A stretch of DNA of 64,000 nt from Plectrocnemia conspersa (GCA_009617715.1 VTFK01000298.1:62001-126000), one strand, 5' to 3'; positions 27,401 to 42,400 are shown, numbered from the stretch's first letter. A program made the numbers and translations. The notes: generated by a model not told the origin, from the letters alone.

Positions 27401-30400
27401 TATTGTAAGTCTCATCAACGTTTGGAAAACCGATCGACTTATAATACTAAACTTGTTTTGAAGCAAAAAACTATCTTTATGAGATATTTTATTTTTTAAC
27501 CAATATTATAAGGCTCAATTCTATATCAAAAATTCAAGTCGATTTCTTCAAAAGAAATTAACAGCGTTAACTATATTGCAAGTCTTATAAAAGCTTGTAT
27601 AGGGACCGGTCAATTTAATATAAAACTTGTTATAAAGCAAAAAACTATTTTTTTATATATTTTATTTCAATGCAGGTTTAGCTTCTGAGAATTTTTTGTG
27701 AAGCACATTTTTTTGTAGAATTTTATCTAACGAAGTTATAATGGAGGGCTGATCGACTTGTTTTGAAGCAAAAAACTATTAAATTTATACCAGAATGAAT
27801 ATATTACATATTTTATATACATATACGTCAGAAAATTTTATAAAATAAAATATTAATTTATATATAATTTAATTAAAAATCTTTTATAGTACTTATAATT
27901 ATAATTTACGTATTTTCGAATCGCAATCTATAATATAAAACAGAAAATGTCACAAGAACTCCCAAACGGTGAGCAATAGCGACGTGACATTTGCACATTT
28001 CATTAGGTCTGCCATTTGTAGGTCAAATATGTTATTTTCAACTATCAACTTTCAACTTATAAATTGAAAGTTAATTTGAATAGCGACATACTGATGACAA
28101 CGAAACCGCTGAAGAAACTGAACAGCGACGTGCTAACGATCGATTACCTGCTACTGCAATACGCGAAGACAACAGATGAATACATTTGTAATAACAAGAT
28201 GAATTAATTTAATTAATGAATCCGGGTAAAATAGATATATATATAAATAAGCCTTTTAATATTTTATATATTTTATATTGATATGAAATGTATTTTCTTA
28301 TTAAATATTAAACTTTTCTACATCTACAATTAAATTTATTTAAAAATAACGTTTAAATGACTGCCTGAATACAATCGGATTTATTCTATATTTTATTATA
28401 AACGTGACATGTTTTATTAAACTTCAAACTCATGCCAAAAGAACATAAACAACTCTAGTTAATTGAAGCAAATTCTACAATCCATAAACAAGCAATAAAG
28501 TAATATAATTCAATTATAACAAATTAATGTCACGCACTATACTGACTGGTAGCGAAATTCGAACTTAACATAAGTCTTAGATAAGCACAAGCATTTCCAT
28601 TGGACACAAAGTTGAACAACCTCTCTCCCCTCTTACCCTAGCGAAAATACTGAATGATTTATACGGTTCGACCCCATTCCGTTCCAGACTCACAGCAGAG
28701 CGAAAACATATTGCAAAAGAAAAAAATACTCTCGCAATTGTAAGATCAAGAAAAGCACGACTTCCATATGTCACAGCACAATGAAGTAGAAAGCCTTGAA
28801 ATTGCGTTCGATTGATATATAATATTATATCTGTGATACAACACTAGACATGCTCTCTTAATATCCGTTTCGTGTTTTAGTTCAATCCAACCGCTAGCTA
28901 GACGGTGACTAATCCATTCCAATCACGCTACACGGGAAAGATTTGTACTAACATGTGTGGTTAATGTGCGAATTCTAATTAGCAAGGGCTATAATGTAAA
29001 TCTATCAATATGAAAGTATAATGAGTAGCCCAAAATCATGTCAGACCATAAGGAAAATATTTCTTTTCTTCGCGTTTCTTTAACGCTTCCAGTGACCTTT
29101 TCCATGTAAAATAGTTTGTAAAGCTTTATTCGATAACTAGCTCTTAAGCATATTTTTCTAGCACCACATATAGTCTAAAATCCTGAATCATAAAGTAATA
29201 TTTCGAAAAACTATGATTTGGTCGTCTGACAAATTAATTTAATTAATATCTAGTTTTTATACTATAGATTTTTTAATCGCATTTGAAACTTGACAAAAGG
29301 TTGCATAAACTAGTTCGTGTCTATTTCGTGTCAAATAACAGTTGAAAGTACAGCGCCTTTTAAACTAGAATGTATCTAAAGTTATTTATATCACAAAGCC
29401 ATGTTTAAATTAATTAATGCGCCTTATTGATGATTTATCATGGAAGTGACTAATTAGATAGTTCAAAATAATATAAAGATCACTTGTTGATTTATTATGT
29501 AATATTATATTATACAATGATTGTATCTAAAAGTATTTTTTGCTTGAAATAACATCATCACTTTTTAAAAATTGAATCAAACGTTTAGCCATATATCACA
29601 TCCCATTCAAGTTATCAATTTATTAAAATAAAACCTCCATCTTCATTTAAATAATTTATAATTATTAAATAATAAATTTAATACTGTTGATATTAGACAC
29701 TAAAAGAGAAACATCTAATGTTGCTTTTTCAACTGGTACAAATAAGTATTTTTTTAAGACATGCTATAACATATATTCGGGGCTTCTCTTAAATGCAGCA
29801 TTTAACATTAAATGAGGTGCAACGATGCATGGGACAAAATTATACTATTTAAATACATTCCGTTTTTTTCTCAAGTCGAGTTTCCAAATTAGTGATGTTG
29901 GAATTTTTGAGTAGGTATCGAAAATCAACAAAAATATTTTTTTATGAAATATTAACATTATATTTGTTTACTGTTAAATGCGCTATTTCTCGTTAAATAT
30001 AAATTAATGTTAAGTGCAAAAATGTATGGACCAAAAATTTACTATATCTTAACCGTAATACATATTTTAGAGTAGATTCATAATAATTCAATTTATATGT
30101 GGCCTACTTTTGAATGGCTTATTTCATATTAAATCTGCAACGTATGGATCAATATATGGAGCTAAAAGTAAAATATTTACATACCCTTTGTTGAGATTTT
30201 ATAGTGTACATTAATCATTTTAATATAAAGGTCAAATTCTTATCCATATTGAATCATCTCTAGTAAATATTTGTGTGGTATATTACTGGCAACATTGACT
30301 GATATGATTGAAACAGCTGAAATGAAATAAATGCAGCAATCGAACTGAAAACATTGAGGTCATGACATGTGACTGAAAATAGGGTGGTAGAAGATATGAT

Positions 30401-33400
30401 TTGAACTGAAGCAGTGCACAAATGCGACTTATTTAGGTACACTGGTGTACCATGGACATATGGGATGAAATCTATCGAGCCGAAAACATTGTGACTGAAA
30501 AATGTGAGTGGGTGGATATGATTAGCACGGAATCTGTCAAGATCGGAGCGTCTCCGCTGAAACACGTGTCGTGCCTTTTGACTTTCTGTTGGCAGGAACC
30601 GGCTGCCAGTAGGACTGGTCCTGGGCGACGTCGACCACCGGCTCGTCGGGCGACAGGGCCGGCTGCGGCAGCCCTACCACGGCCCTGGGCAGCAGCAGGG
30701 CGGACCTGCCGCCCTTACCTCCGCCCGACTCCTTCATCCCCAAAGTGCTATTATTTCACACAATTGACATTGCGAAGCGATGGCACACAAAATAACACTC
30801 AACCCTTCGGAGTTTCCTCGAGGTTCAAGGGTTCCCAATCGATGAAGACGCGGGCGTAGCGAACGTCGCGGGCCGACTGACTGGTTTGTTAGGGGCCGAC
30901 CCCCCAGGAGCGCTTGCGCGTCTCAAAAGGGGGTGGTTCTCGCCAAATGTTGCCCCCCTCAAAAAAAATATATTTACAACCCTGTGAAAGGTGAGCGTTT
31001 TTAATGTGATTGATTAAAACTTCGTTAAAAAACTAAATGTTTACACCTCTAAAACTTGTTTTAATATAATATAACAAGTGTCGCAATTTTTCACCCTATT
31101 TGTTGTGTTTAAATGTTCTTATATTCCTACAAATTATTGGAGGGTAAATCGTATAGTTCTATGAACCAAATAAATTCACATTTCTGAACTAATATGCAAA
31201 AGTGTAATCAAAATGTCATCAACTCTGCAAGATCATCAAAGCATAAAAGAAAAATATCTGCAGTATTTGCTAATAACTTATTGATTTAAACTGCCATATT
31301 ATAGTCTACAGTTTTTAAAACTAGACCAAAAACGAATGCAATAATAAATTATGTAACATCCGTTAGTAGTATAATTTGGAACAAACATATATAAAAGAGT
31401 GAAGAATCTTAACTTTATGATGATGATTAATATTATTTTGTATGTTAAGATTTAATACATTTTAATGTGTTAAGAATATTTATAACAAATCATAACCTTT
31501 CAAGACTGAATTTATAACAAATCTCACGCTTGTTTTTATGAATCATGGATGTGACAGAAAAATTAATCATAGCAAACTAATTTAATGCATGTGATTGTAA
31601 ATCATGGTTAAATAAACATATTTAAATAAACCTAACAGGCGTAAGCCCGATGCGTTACAATGGGGTAAATCTGTACAACCAAACTTTTTAGTTTAGGAAT
31701 CGATAACATTTACATTATATTTTTTTATGTGTATTATAATTTATAATTAATGTTACCTTGCGAATTTTTATAAATAAAAAATTGAACGTGCTGCTGTGGC
31801 TTAACTCAAGAACTTATAAACTATGCTATTCAGAATTTGGCATAGCTGGTATTTCTTTCTAGAATTATTTTTTTTAATAAATACAAAATAATGTTTTTTT
31901 GTTAACAAATTAATTTATTTTAATATTTTAAAATGGTTTACAACCGTTGCAATTTTTCACAGCTGCGTTCAAAGCAGGTAGTGCAAAAAGGGACAGATAT
32001 TTTATATTAATACTCTTAAAACATTGTTCGACAATATAAGTTTTATTACATCCTGTAGGAATTGTGATTTACAAAAATTTTTATTTGACTTGAATGCAAA
32101 GATCAATGTCTTAAGTATGATTATGTAATTATGTCTTTGGAAAGGATTCGTTCGCGGATAAATGAAACAAGATTCAATGTTTTTAAATAACGCTATACAT
32201 TTTTTGCTAAATGAGAAAATATCATGTAATGAAAGTGATAATTAAATATTTTAGTAAGAATTATAGTATTTTTTAAATAAAAATTTAATATATAAAATAT
32301 ATTGTAATAATTTTTAGAAAAAAATTTCGTTATATTGAAAATTCGTAATATTAAATTTAAAGAAGATGATATATTTTTATATTATTTTAAAAAACCATAT
32401 TACTACAGAATCAAAATTTTTTCTTGCAAGATTGACAAATCGTTTTTTGTCTATTTTGAAGGATACTGTAATGAACACAATAAAATTTGTTGAAAAAATG
32501 TCGATTGTGAACACATCCGGCACATGTCAATTCATTGACGAACTGAATCAGGAGAAATATTGTCTCATGTTAAAACGTCATTCTTAAATTCGGAGCAAAA
32601 TATTTCGTTATACTGAGATCAGTCTTTGTTAGAATGAAAACATTTTGTATGAAAGTTTTAATGGGACAAATTGAAGATTCGTTATACTGGGAATTTCGTT
32701 ATTTTGGTATTCGTTACAAAGAGATTTCACTATACTATGTTTTAATAATGGTTAGTAAAAATATTTCACATACAAAAATATATACATACATACTGACTAC
32801 ATCTATTTTTTCATATGGCAAAATATATACAGTATGTATGTATATAAAAATATATACATACATACTTTATATAACATATATTTTTTCATATTTTTTTGAT
32901 ATATTATACTATGTTAAATGTAACTATATGTGAATATCGCAACTAATCTTAACATATGTGCTACTTAATTATATGTAATATTTTTTTTAAATACTTATAT
33001 TTTTAGTATTAAAAAAAAAATATACAAGATTCTTATATAATTAATTATAGCTTTTGGGCATTATAGAATTATACCAAAACAATGATAAAAATTACGAAAT
33101 GTATAAATTTCTCAAGAAATCATTTGCTCATCGATCATTACGGCTTATCACGATTATTACATAAGTAAATCTATTCATCCTCGATTCAAAACAATAAAAT
33201 AAATATAGTCGGATTAAATTTCAAGTCGATTCGATGGAAATAGATAAATTGCAATTATACGCTGGGAAATCCAATAAAGTGCGATAAAGTATCTAACGCT
33301 ATTAATAATACATATTTATCAAAAACGAGTAACTACATATTTTATTTATTAGTAATTAATATTATCAAGAAAGCATTCACAACTGATATCGAATATCCGC

Positions 33401-36400
33401 CGACTATCACAAAACGATTCCACGGTATCTAACGCAGTTTGTTTCGAAATAGACATAACGGTCCGTTAAACGAATCGTTTCACGCATACTTAAAGAAAAA
33501 TGTAAATGGCTTATTTTTGGTCACAATGAACCCCCGTGGCGCTCAAAGGGTTAAACGCGACTTGACCTTTCGGAAGGTTTATTCTATATATAAATTGTTT
33601 ACGTGCTTACATTTTAACTTTTATATGCATAAGTATAACTAGCTGATGTGTTTGAGTATTTCGCATATTCGTAACTCGAGATACGCTAGTATCCGATATA
33701 ATTTGCACAACATGCAGCGCCGTTTTATCTCACGGGAAAATTGCGACAGTCGCTCCGGTTTATATAATAGATAGTTGAGCAAAATGGAGTGATGATAGAA
33801 TAAGATACGCTAAGTATATCGAATGTTGTTTGTAAAGTGAAAGAGCGACTAAAGTTAAAATAAAAATAGTATTTATAAAGTATTATAAACACTTTCACTG
33901 GTTTATAGTTTTTTTGTTAGTGATGTAAATTTACAATAATGTCTTACACAATTGTTTTCCATAAGCATGGGAATGGATCGGAATGCCCTTTTTTTTTAAA
34001 AGGCAATTATTATATCAAGCAATATATGATTGTTATCTAAATTATTTATATTCATGAGAAGAATATTACCTCACGATGTCCTCGTTATATTGTAATATTA
34101 CTGTTAATTTATACTTTTTCTGAATTTTGAATGTAATAAAAGTCTATGCGTTTAATATAACTACAATATAATATATTATCGGTTAGGTTAGTTGCAAAAT
34201 TTATCCAAGTATATGAATATATGTAAATTTATACACCTATATGTCTTGTATATATAAATATAAAATTAAATGTATATTAAATTATTAATCGCAATTATTT
34301 CGAGAACCGATTGTAATTTTTACTCGATTTTCTCCTAATAATATATATATTTCTCTTAAAATTTGTAACATTAATAAAGAAAGCGCATTTAAAATGAAAT
34401 AAAATGTATTTATTATACACAAAAAATATGTAAAATACGTATTATTTGCATTATATTTATATGATCCATTTTTATATTTTTTACTGTATTTACTAGTAAA
34501 ATCGAACGTAATTTTATCTATTTGTATTAAATTTGAGTGCAAAATTATTATTATGTATAAAATTAAATTAAGTTTCTCTGTTATACCGATAATGGATTGT
34601 TATTTTTTTTTGCTGCTTTCTCCATTGTATAATATATTAATCCAATAAACTTTGTAGCTACAGTTTCACACTGTACGACATCAATATACAGTAATGACTT
34701 GTCTAAGCATTTAAAGAGTGTGGTTATTATAGCTGCCTTTTTATGAGCGCGTATATGTTTTAAAATATGTGGCAAACTAAATTATGAATACCTTTGACAT
34801 AAAATGGATTTAATAATAATTTAAATGTATAAAATTGACTAAAAAAATAATCCTGTTGCATAATATATGTATTAAAATTATACTTTATTACAGTAACTTT
34901 ATTATAAAATATTATTATTGTACCTACGAAAATCTGTATTTGTACAATTTTGAATCAGAGTAAAATATGTATATATACAGATTTTTAATGAAATAATAGA
35001 AGACACGTTAATCGATATATAAACGTACTTTGTAAATTGATGTTATTTTTAAATATATATTTTTTAATTTGTAATTAATTCTTAAACTAAAGCGTAGGTG
35101 TTCTGATTAATTGTAGTTATTGCTATTTAAACCATTTTAAAAAGGCCCTAATTTTTAGAGTATTAGTTAATTTTTTATCGACATTGCAACCTGCTCATTT
35201 TCAAGTTCACAATGATAAAACATATTTATGGCCAGAAAATTTTGAATATATAATTTATCACATATTCTTAATATGTATATATTTTTAACTCGCATAGAAG
35301 ATGTTCCTCAGATTAATGAATAATAAACAGTGCACGATATTCAGTATAAAAATACTTGTTAACATATTCTTATATTATGGGTAATAATTAATAAATATCT
35401 CAAATGATACTGTAGGGGTATATTACAGCTATTTATAAGCAACATGAAACTACTTCACTTTTATTTGGGGTTTGAGTCACTGAATAAATAAATATAAGGA
35501 TAAGTTACTTGTGTATTAAATATTATTAAAGTAGTTTTTTTATACATATTGGTGCAAGAAGCGACTGTTATTATCAGTGTAAGAAAAGCTATAATGAATC
35601 AAGTTAAACTAATTATTTTTAAATTAATTACATTGTATTGTTGGTGTTAGTATTGCCTAACCCTCAAACTGGTAACCTCGAATTAATCAAACATTCCATG
35701 GCTGATAAAAATACAAAGTAAATTTTAGGTAAGCGACCAGCTTCTTATGTATTTTTGTCAGATTATCTTATCTCTATTTGTGATTCATTTGCAAATTAAT
35801 TAATTAAAAGTTATTTTTGCTGAAACGTACAATACTAAAATTCATTGTATTGTGATGTATTGATTAAATTGGTAATGTGCAATTATGCATTTCAAAATAG
35901 AAGACCTTGGACTTCAGTTTATATATTTTAAGACAATCAATATTTTACGTAAAAATTAAGTATTGAAAAAAATTTTACCAGCAATCACTTCTAGCGTCAT
36001 TTTTTCGTCCAACAACCACCGATCTTGTGCTTTCAAAAATATTTATAATCTGAAAACTATCGAAATTTCACACACACTGCACCGAATGTTTCACCGACGT
36101 ACACTGGTGATGTATCGATCATTTTTTTATACAATTGAACCGACGCTTTGTGATGGCGAGAGTCGACGAGGAGAAGACAGCAGCTCTCGTCGAACTCGAA
36201 ACGAGCACTGAGCTCGAGGCGCGGGTTTTTTCGTCGACAAATCAACTGGGTAGGGACGTAGGCAGTAGCCGTCGCACACAAACAGTTTTATCGATACGCT
36301 AAATTATTTCGTTCAGTGCTTAACTCTGTATCTGTGGTGTAAAATCTATTATTTTATTGGCGCACCGAAAGTGCGGCGCACTGTGACCTTGCACGCGCGA

Positions 36401-39400
36401 CACATGCGCATTGTGCTACCAAGAGAATTTATTGTGTCAAGACTGTGTGTGCCATATACAGTGAAACTCGGATTTTTTATTATGTAATGCTGCGTCAAAA
36501 TAATCTAAAAAGAAGCCCATCATAATATCATCTATTATTTATAAATCATGAACATATTTAAATTTACGTTATAAAAAAATCCAAGATATAAATAAATATT
36601 TCTCACTATAATTTTTAGCACAGTATGAAACAAAAGAGAATCTTCGTTTCATGACGCTTATTGGTTAAAAGCGGGAGGCGGGAACGAAAGTTTTTTTGTA
36701 CTGCGATGTTGAGATTTCGTTCACGTTCGCTATGTCGAATGACACAAATCTGGTTATAATGCCACATTTATACTATAATAAGATTTTGTTTCATTCCTAA
36801 ATGATTTGCTTTCAAAATCACATTTTTCAAATCATTTTACAAAAATAGAGAAAAATCTATTCTATCTATTCAATGGATTTATGTAGCAGAAATTATATTA
36901 TATTTTTGAGTTGTGGAACGAATTATCTGAAATTCCAATATTTCTTATAAGAAATTCGCTATGATATAGGAGTGCTTTGGACTAAAAAATAGTTTCCAGA
37001 AAGAATTATGCTCGAAATTCAAGGATTTTTTTCGAAACCATTTAATTATTATTCCCTATTTAAATACTTTCATACGGTTTAATTACAACTAGTCATAAGA
37101 TTAAATACCCTTTAACAATTACTGATAATTTATAAAAATTACTGATCCAATATAAGACTTAATTATTAATACGCTTAAATTTACGAAATTCGACAACCGA
37201 CATTGATCCTTGTATGTTTTTTATCTGATTAATGTTTTTATTTTCTTGTAACGTCTAAGGCAGCGTGAGATTTTGAGCGCAAACCCCGATATCGCGAGTG
37301 CAAAGCGCAAATTTATGAAAGCGTTATTGATATCAAGCCATTTTTAAAATATACTGCCGTACATAAATAAAATTTTGTAGGAACAAATCAAAAACGCATT
37401 TATATTTCAATTTAATGGTATTTATAATTTAAAATTTATAAATTAATAACTAAAATGTATTTGTTTAAATTATAACAATGCAGTTTTTACTGTTAAATCG
37501 TGCCGAGAATTTTTTTCATTGTTATTATCGAGCTGATCTTCACGCTTTTTTGCACACGTAATTGTGTGACAAAGGGAAATGCTTTAGATAAGCATTTATG
37601 AAAAATAATTTACGGCAATTTAACGGTCCACTATTTACCCACAGTTATCGCATTTTCTTTCACCATAATTTATTCACAAACCATGAAAGTGTGTGGGCTC
37701 AACTTGGTCTTACAAATTTATATGTGAGCGAAGCAACCCTTTTGCATACTTTAAAACTAATTTGTATTAATGTTAACAGGCAAAAAAAATGTTTAATACA
37801 AATTTATATATGAACAAATATGCAAAACATGTTCTGCAAATATCTTTCGTTTTACATTTTTTTTCAAAGGTAAATAAAATTAGTAAAACGGAATTTTGGA
37901 AAACAATGACGAACTTCTAGGTCGTCCATTGTCGAATTTACACTTTCACGTTTGCATATTTTGAAAGCGTGAATAATCCTTCCGCGTTTAATTTTTTTAA
38001 ATATATGTATATATATATTTTTAATGTAAGTTAAATAAAATAACACAACCCTTAAGTTGTATTTAAATAACGCGGAACACATATTAAGCCTCATGATAGT
38101 GAAACCTTAGAAATGAAACGGTTAAACTCATAGAATCGATCGATGAAATAAAATTTAGCTTAGGATTTTAATAAAATAAAAAAGAATACATAAATAATTT
38201 TATAGCACATTTTAATATTATATATTTTTATACGACAAAAGATGTCAGTATATAATAAAAAATTATATTGAATTTATCAAAGTTTCAAACCAAAATAAAT
38301 ATATTTTTTTAAATTTTCACTTAGATAATCATTTTATGTAATTTATTAAATTAATATATAAATATTTTTTTACACGTTATTGTTAATAATGCTATAATTA
38401 ATAAATTTAAAATACTTACGTTTTGACTTGCTTTTCGTTAACGTGGGTCTTAAAATTCTTCCTTGTTTTATTGAGTCTAAAAGTTGTTCTCTTGGAGTGG
38501 CAGGTCTAGCAGCAGCCGGTGGTAGTTTTCTTTCTGAAGCCTAAAATAAAATATATAATAATATTTAATTAATTATGAGTGATACAATAATAAAACAGAT
38601 AATAAAATCCAATTTAATCACATAAAATACTGATAAAATAATTCTATTGGATTAATTTATCACATATGACAGCAAAAAATATTTTATCTTAAAATAGCTT
38701 ACCTTTTTTAATGGAGGTCTACTTCTGATAAATTCCAAAATCATAGCATGTGCATCTTTCTTTACTCTGAAAAAATACATAATTTACATATATAATAAAA
38801 TCAAAATACAACATCAAAACTAACCTTGGTGGTATACTTCCATCGACTTTTCTCAATTTGTATCGTCTAGATCTGATATCATCCATTAGTATTTCGTATG
38901 GAGTTAGTTCATATTCTATAGGAGTTCTTGAATAGTTGACTTTTTTTAGTTGAACTCCCAGTCTTAGTTCGCCGATTACTTGCATCCAAAATCTAGCCTG
39001 TAAATAGACAAAAATTTAATTTATGAGCAACATGAAATATCTTTTCACACTTTTCCATATTGTAAGATTGACCAAAAATAAATATGCTATATTGTATGGA
39101 TAATATTATAAGTCAAATAAACACAAATTTAAGATATTTACTTTCGGTTTATCTTATCCTGATTACGTTCATTTTAAATTATACTTTATTACAAAACACA
39201 GCTTAATTTATTTAATTCATTGATTGTTTATACAATTTTACATACTTGCAACGCCAGCCAAATCCTACGGTTAGACTAGAAAAATACAAAGAGGGCACTA
39301 ATAACTAACTATTCTCTTGATTAATTAATTAGTATGGCAAGAAACACATTTAATAAAAATATATCATACAATTAGATTTAATTACAGGCATATTTTAATT

Positions 39401-42400
39401 ACAAATATATGTTTATGTGTCATGTATACGTCAAATCTTGTAACAGCATTTTTTAGAATTAAAACCTTAAAAATGATAATTATAATTTAAAGCCACGCAT
39501 TTTTTGAACATGTAAATCATGAACCCATTTTTTCTATTTTCGTGACTTCAAATAAAAAAATTAAAAAATCGATACACTGTTTTATTGCCCTGTAAATTAG
39601 CAGTAGGGTTACATGGCTGATAAGCGGTAGTACGAATTAGGCACAGCAGTACCTTAAAATGACCGCCGCACTTGAAACACGTACCAACGTAAAGTAGCGA
39701 TCTGTCATTTATCTTTAATTGTAACAAGTGAACTAGAAAGTTCTGAAGTGACAAATTCTTTAATAGACATTTTTCGACTAATTCAGGTACTTCAAATAGT
39801 GACATTACAGTAGTTGCATGAATCGCCGAATATCAGATACTAAAATCGCCCACCTCTAGAAATAAGTCATGGAACAGCAGTATAGTACTTAGCAAAAGAA
39901 TTTTCCAGAGCTAGTCATGCACTTTTTAAGCGATTTAAAACCCGTATTTTTAATATGTTTAATGTTTTTATCATATATGTTAAAGAGTATATTGCTTATA
40001 TATTTACAATGAATGTGTATTACCAGCGAAAATATATTTTAAACAGCATATCAATAAAATCACTCGGTAGATATATATTTCTATTAGTGTATAAATAAAT
40101 TATCTGACAGGTTCTAGAAAAATTATATGCTGTTCTAAACCGTCATTTGACAGGCGTGAAACATGTAAAAAATTAAATGTTTAACCAGCGACCGGATCAT
40201 CCGCGTAGTAAATAAACATACAATAATTTCACTGAAAAATACACATTCACTGCAACAGCTGTAAAAGCTATATTTGCTGTTCAAACCCAAGCTTAACCTA
40301 TACGAATTAAGCAATTTCTCTAATGAAAGTGCTAAAATTAACTATAGTTTTTGAAATTTTATTAGGTCATGTTGGGATTGGTGAATACGTTTGAGTTAGG
40401 TTTGTGTTTGAAAAACAAATGAATGTTTCGCAACTGTAAAATTGGGTTTCATAGACATTTTGAGCAGCATATAATTTCACCAGCACCTATCATTTTTTCA
40501 CTAATATAAATATATATCTACCGGTGATTATTCATTCGAATATGATGCCACTGAAACAGTTTTATATTATATTTATACTAGTATAAATATAACTTCATTG
40601 AAAAATATACATTCCTGTAACTAGACCGTTTTGGGCTCAACATCTTAATATCCATATTTTTTCTGAAATATATTAAGAATATGTAAAATAAAAAATATGA
40701 TTTAATACTGACTTAAGTGCAAAAGGCACTTTCCATTTTAATTTTTTTTTTCTATTTATTTCTTTCTTTCAAAGATGTTTAATTAAGATTTAAAAGATTT
40801 ATCATGGATATGTACACAACTGAGCAAGGAACAAAGATTTTTAAATTGTATTTTAAAACAACCATTCAATTAAGCTCGACATTTTAATGCCAGAAATAGT
40901 TCCTCAAAAGGGGCTGCTTCTGACTTGCCACGGTCTGGACTACCAAGATCTACGAGAAATGAAACTACTATTGAAGGTGTACGTGATAGTATTGTGGAAG
41001 AACCGCTAACATCAATGCGAAGATGGTCTAAGTAGATGGGTGTTTTTTGGTAGATCGTTACAGCAATTTTGAAGGAAATACATCTCTTTCCGTAAAATAT
41101 TAAATTTTTGCAAGAATTAAAACTAATAGACTTTTAAGAACGGAGAGCTTTTGCTGTCTTTCGCTAATAAAAATAGAAGAAATACCGAGGGATAATTAAA
41201 AATTTTCTTCGTCGCAGAAATGACTTACAGATGTGGCAACTGAAAGAGCAGCAATAGAGCTTCTTCGTCTAATGTTCAATGTCAAACTAATGTCACCATG
41301 TTCGTCACTATAGAAGCTGAAGAATAATATTCGAGAAGAAAAAACCGGTAACATTACAAATTGTCTTGGAACACAGCCTAGAAAGAGCTCGGCTTTGTGA
41401 AGCTGAAAACGAAAGGCTTTTAAAGGATATTATTTCTCACAATTTTTTGATAGTATTATCTAAAAATATAAATAAATATAATTAAAATAAAAATCTACGT
41501 TCATTTTTAGTCAAACATTTGCATAAGCAAAAAATATTTATAAAAAAAATATATACAATTTCTATGTGTCTATGTGTTTTTTTTTTGTTAATTAATATTT
41601 TAAATATATCAAACGAACAATTCCAGAAAATATATTAATCAGTCATAGCATTTTCTAGCCATACCATGTATTGTATAATTGTATCACATATTCCTATTGC
41701 ACAAATCGAGTTTAAACACACACACAACGTCGTCACGCCCTTCGCAGTACCAATTTTCATCGACACGGTCCGATTGTCGTGCGGATTCCCACACTCGTGA
41801 ATATGATAACTCGAACCGGTTAACCGGCCGGTTAAATATGTGTCGGTTAAAATTTCTCGTTGGAAAAATCATTCACATTCGATCCGAAAAACGGCGTAAC
41901 GATGCAATGTTATGCGTTTCGTTTCGGTGCTGGCGTGCCTATGCGATTTGGCGTATTGAAAAAAATATATATAAATATATAATAGTTATCATAAATATGT
42001 TGTGTAATAATGTAATGTTGCGTTCGATTTTTACTGTTGAGTTTTGTAATTAGACTGTTGTTTAACGTCCGCCTTCCGAATTTTCAACACACAATAATTT
42101 ACTATGTGAAATAATGCATGATAATATTATTTATCTTGAACGAATTGATTTGAAACGTTTCCTAAAAATATATGTATATGAGGTATCGTAATACTTACTT
42201 ACTAAGGAGCATCGTTGAATTGATTTTCTAGTCAGATATTTCATCTGTATGTTATTTATATTGTCGTTAAGCTATTATATTTACAAAACAAAAGCATAAA
42301 TTTAAAAATTATGCATTTAAAATAGCATAGAAAAACAATTGATTTTTTAAGACATAAACGAAGATTAATTCGAAGTATATTTTTAATAACTTCAAGTCGT

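Larger units (their letters stand above)
18515..38419. other. Very large spire intron (about 20 kb)
   Basis: This is the largest spire intron, between the second WH2 exon and the RRLIKVDF exon. It holds a dispersed repeat, a foldback element, a MITE, a tRNA-like repeat, a LINE scrap, diverged tandem repeats, two higher-GC islands (30.5 and 36.2 kb) and a piggyBac-like end (33.5 kb). Long stretches such as 18.6-22.9, 28.0-30.4, 31.0-32.3 and 34.0-36.0 kb show no recognisable feature. Confidence 0.65.

Noticed and set aside
28577..28774. 65-codon frame on - and a basic Lys/Arg-rich reading on +
   Set aside because: Neither gave a recognisable family. The + reading contains several stops.
32366..32933. 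73- and 99-codon frames on +
   Set aside because: The composition is AT-driven, with Ile/Tyr/Lys runs over ATACAT repeats. Only the TTCGTTATA words looked repeat-like.
41679..42053. 124-codon frame on +
   Set aside because: It resembles no protein and has an AT-rich tail encoded as Ile/Tyr/Asn runs. The GC-richer part is better explained as a regulatory island.
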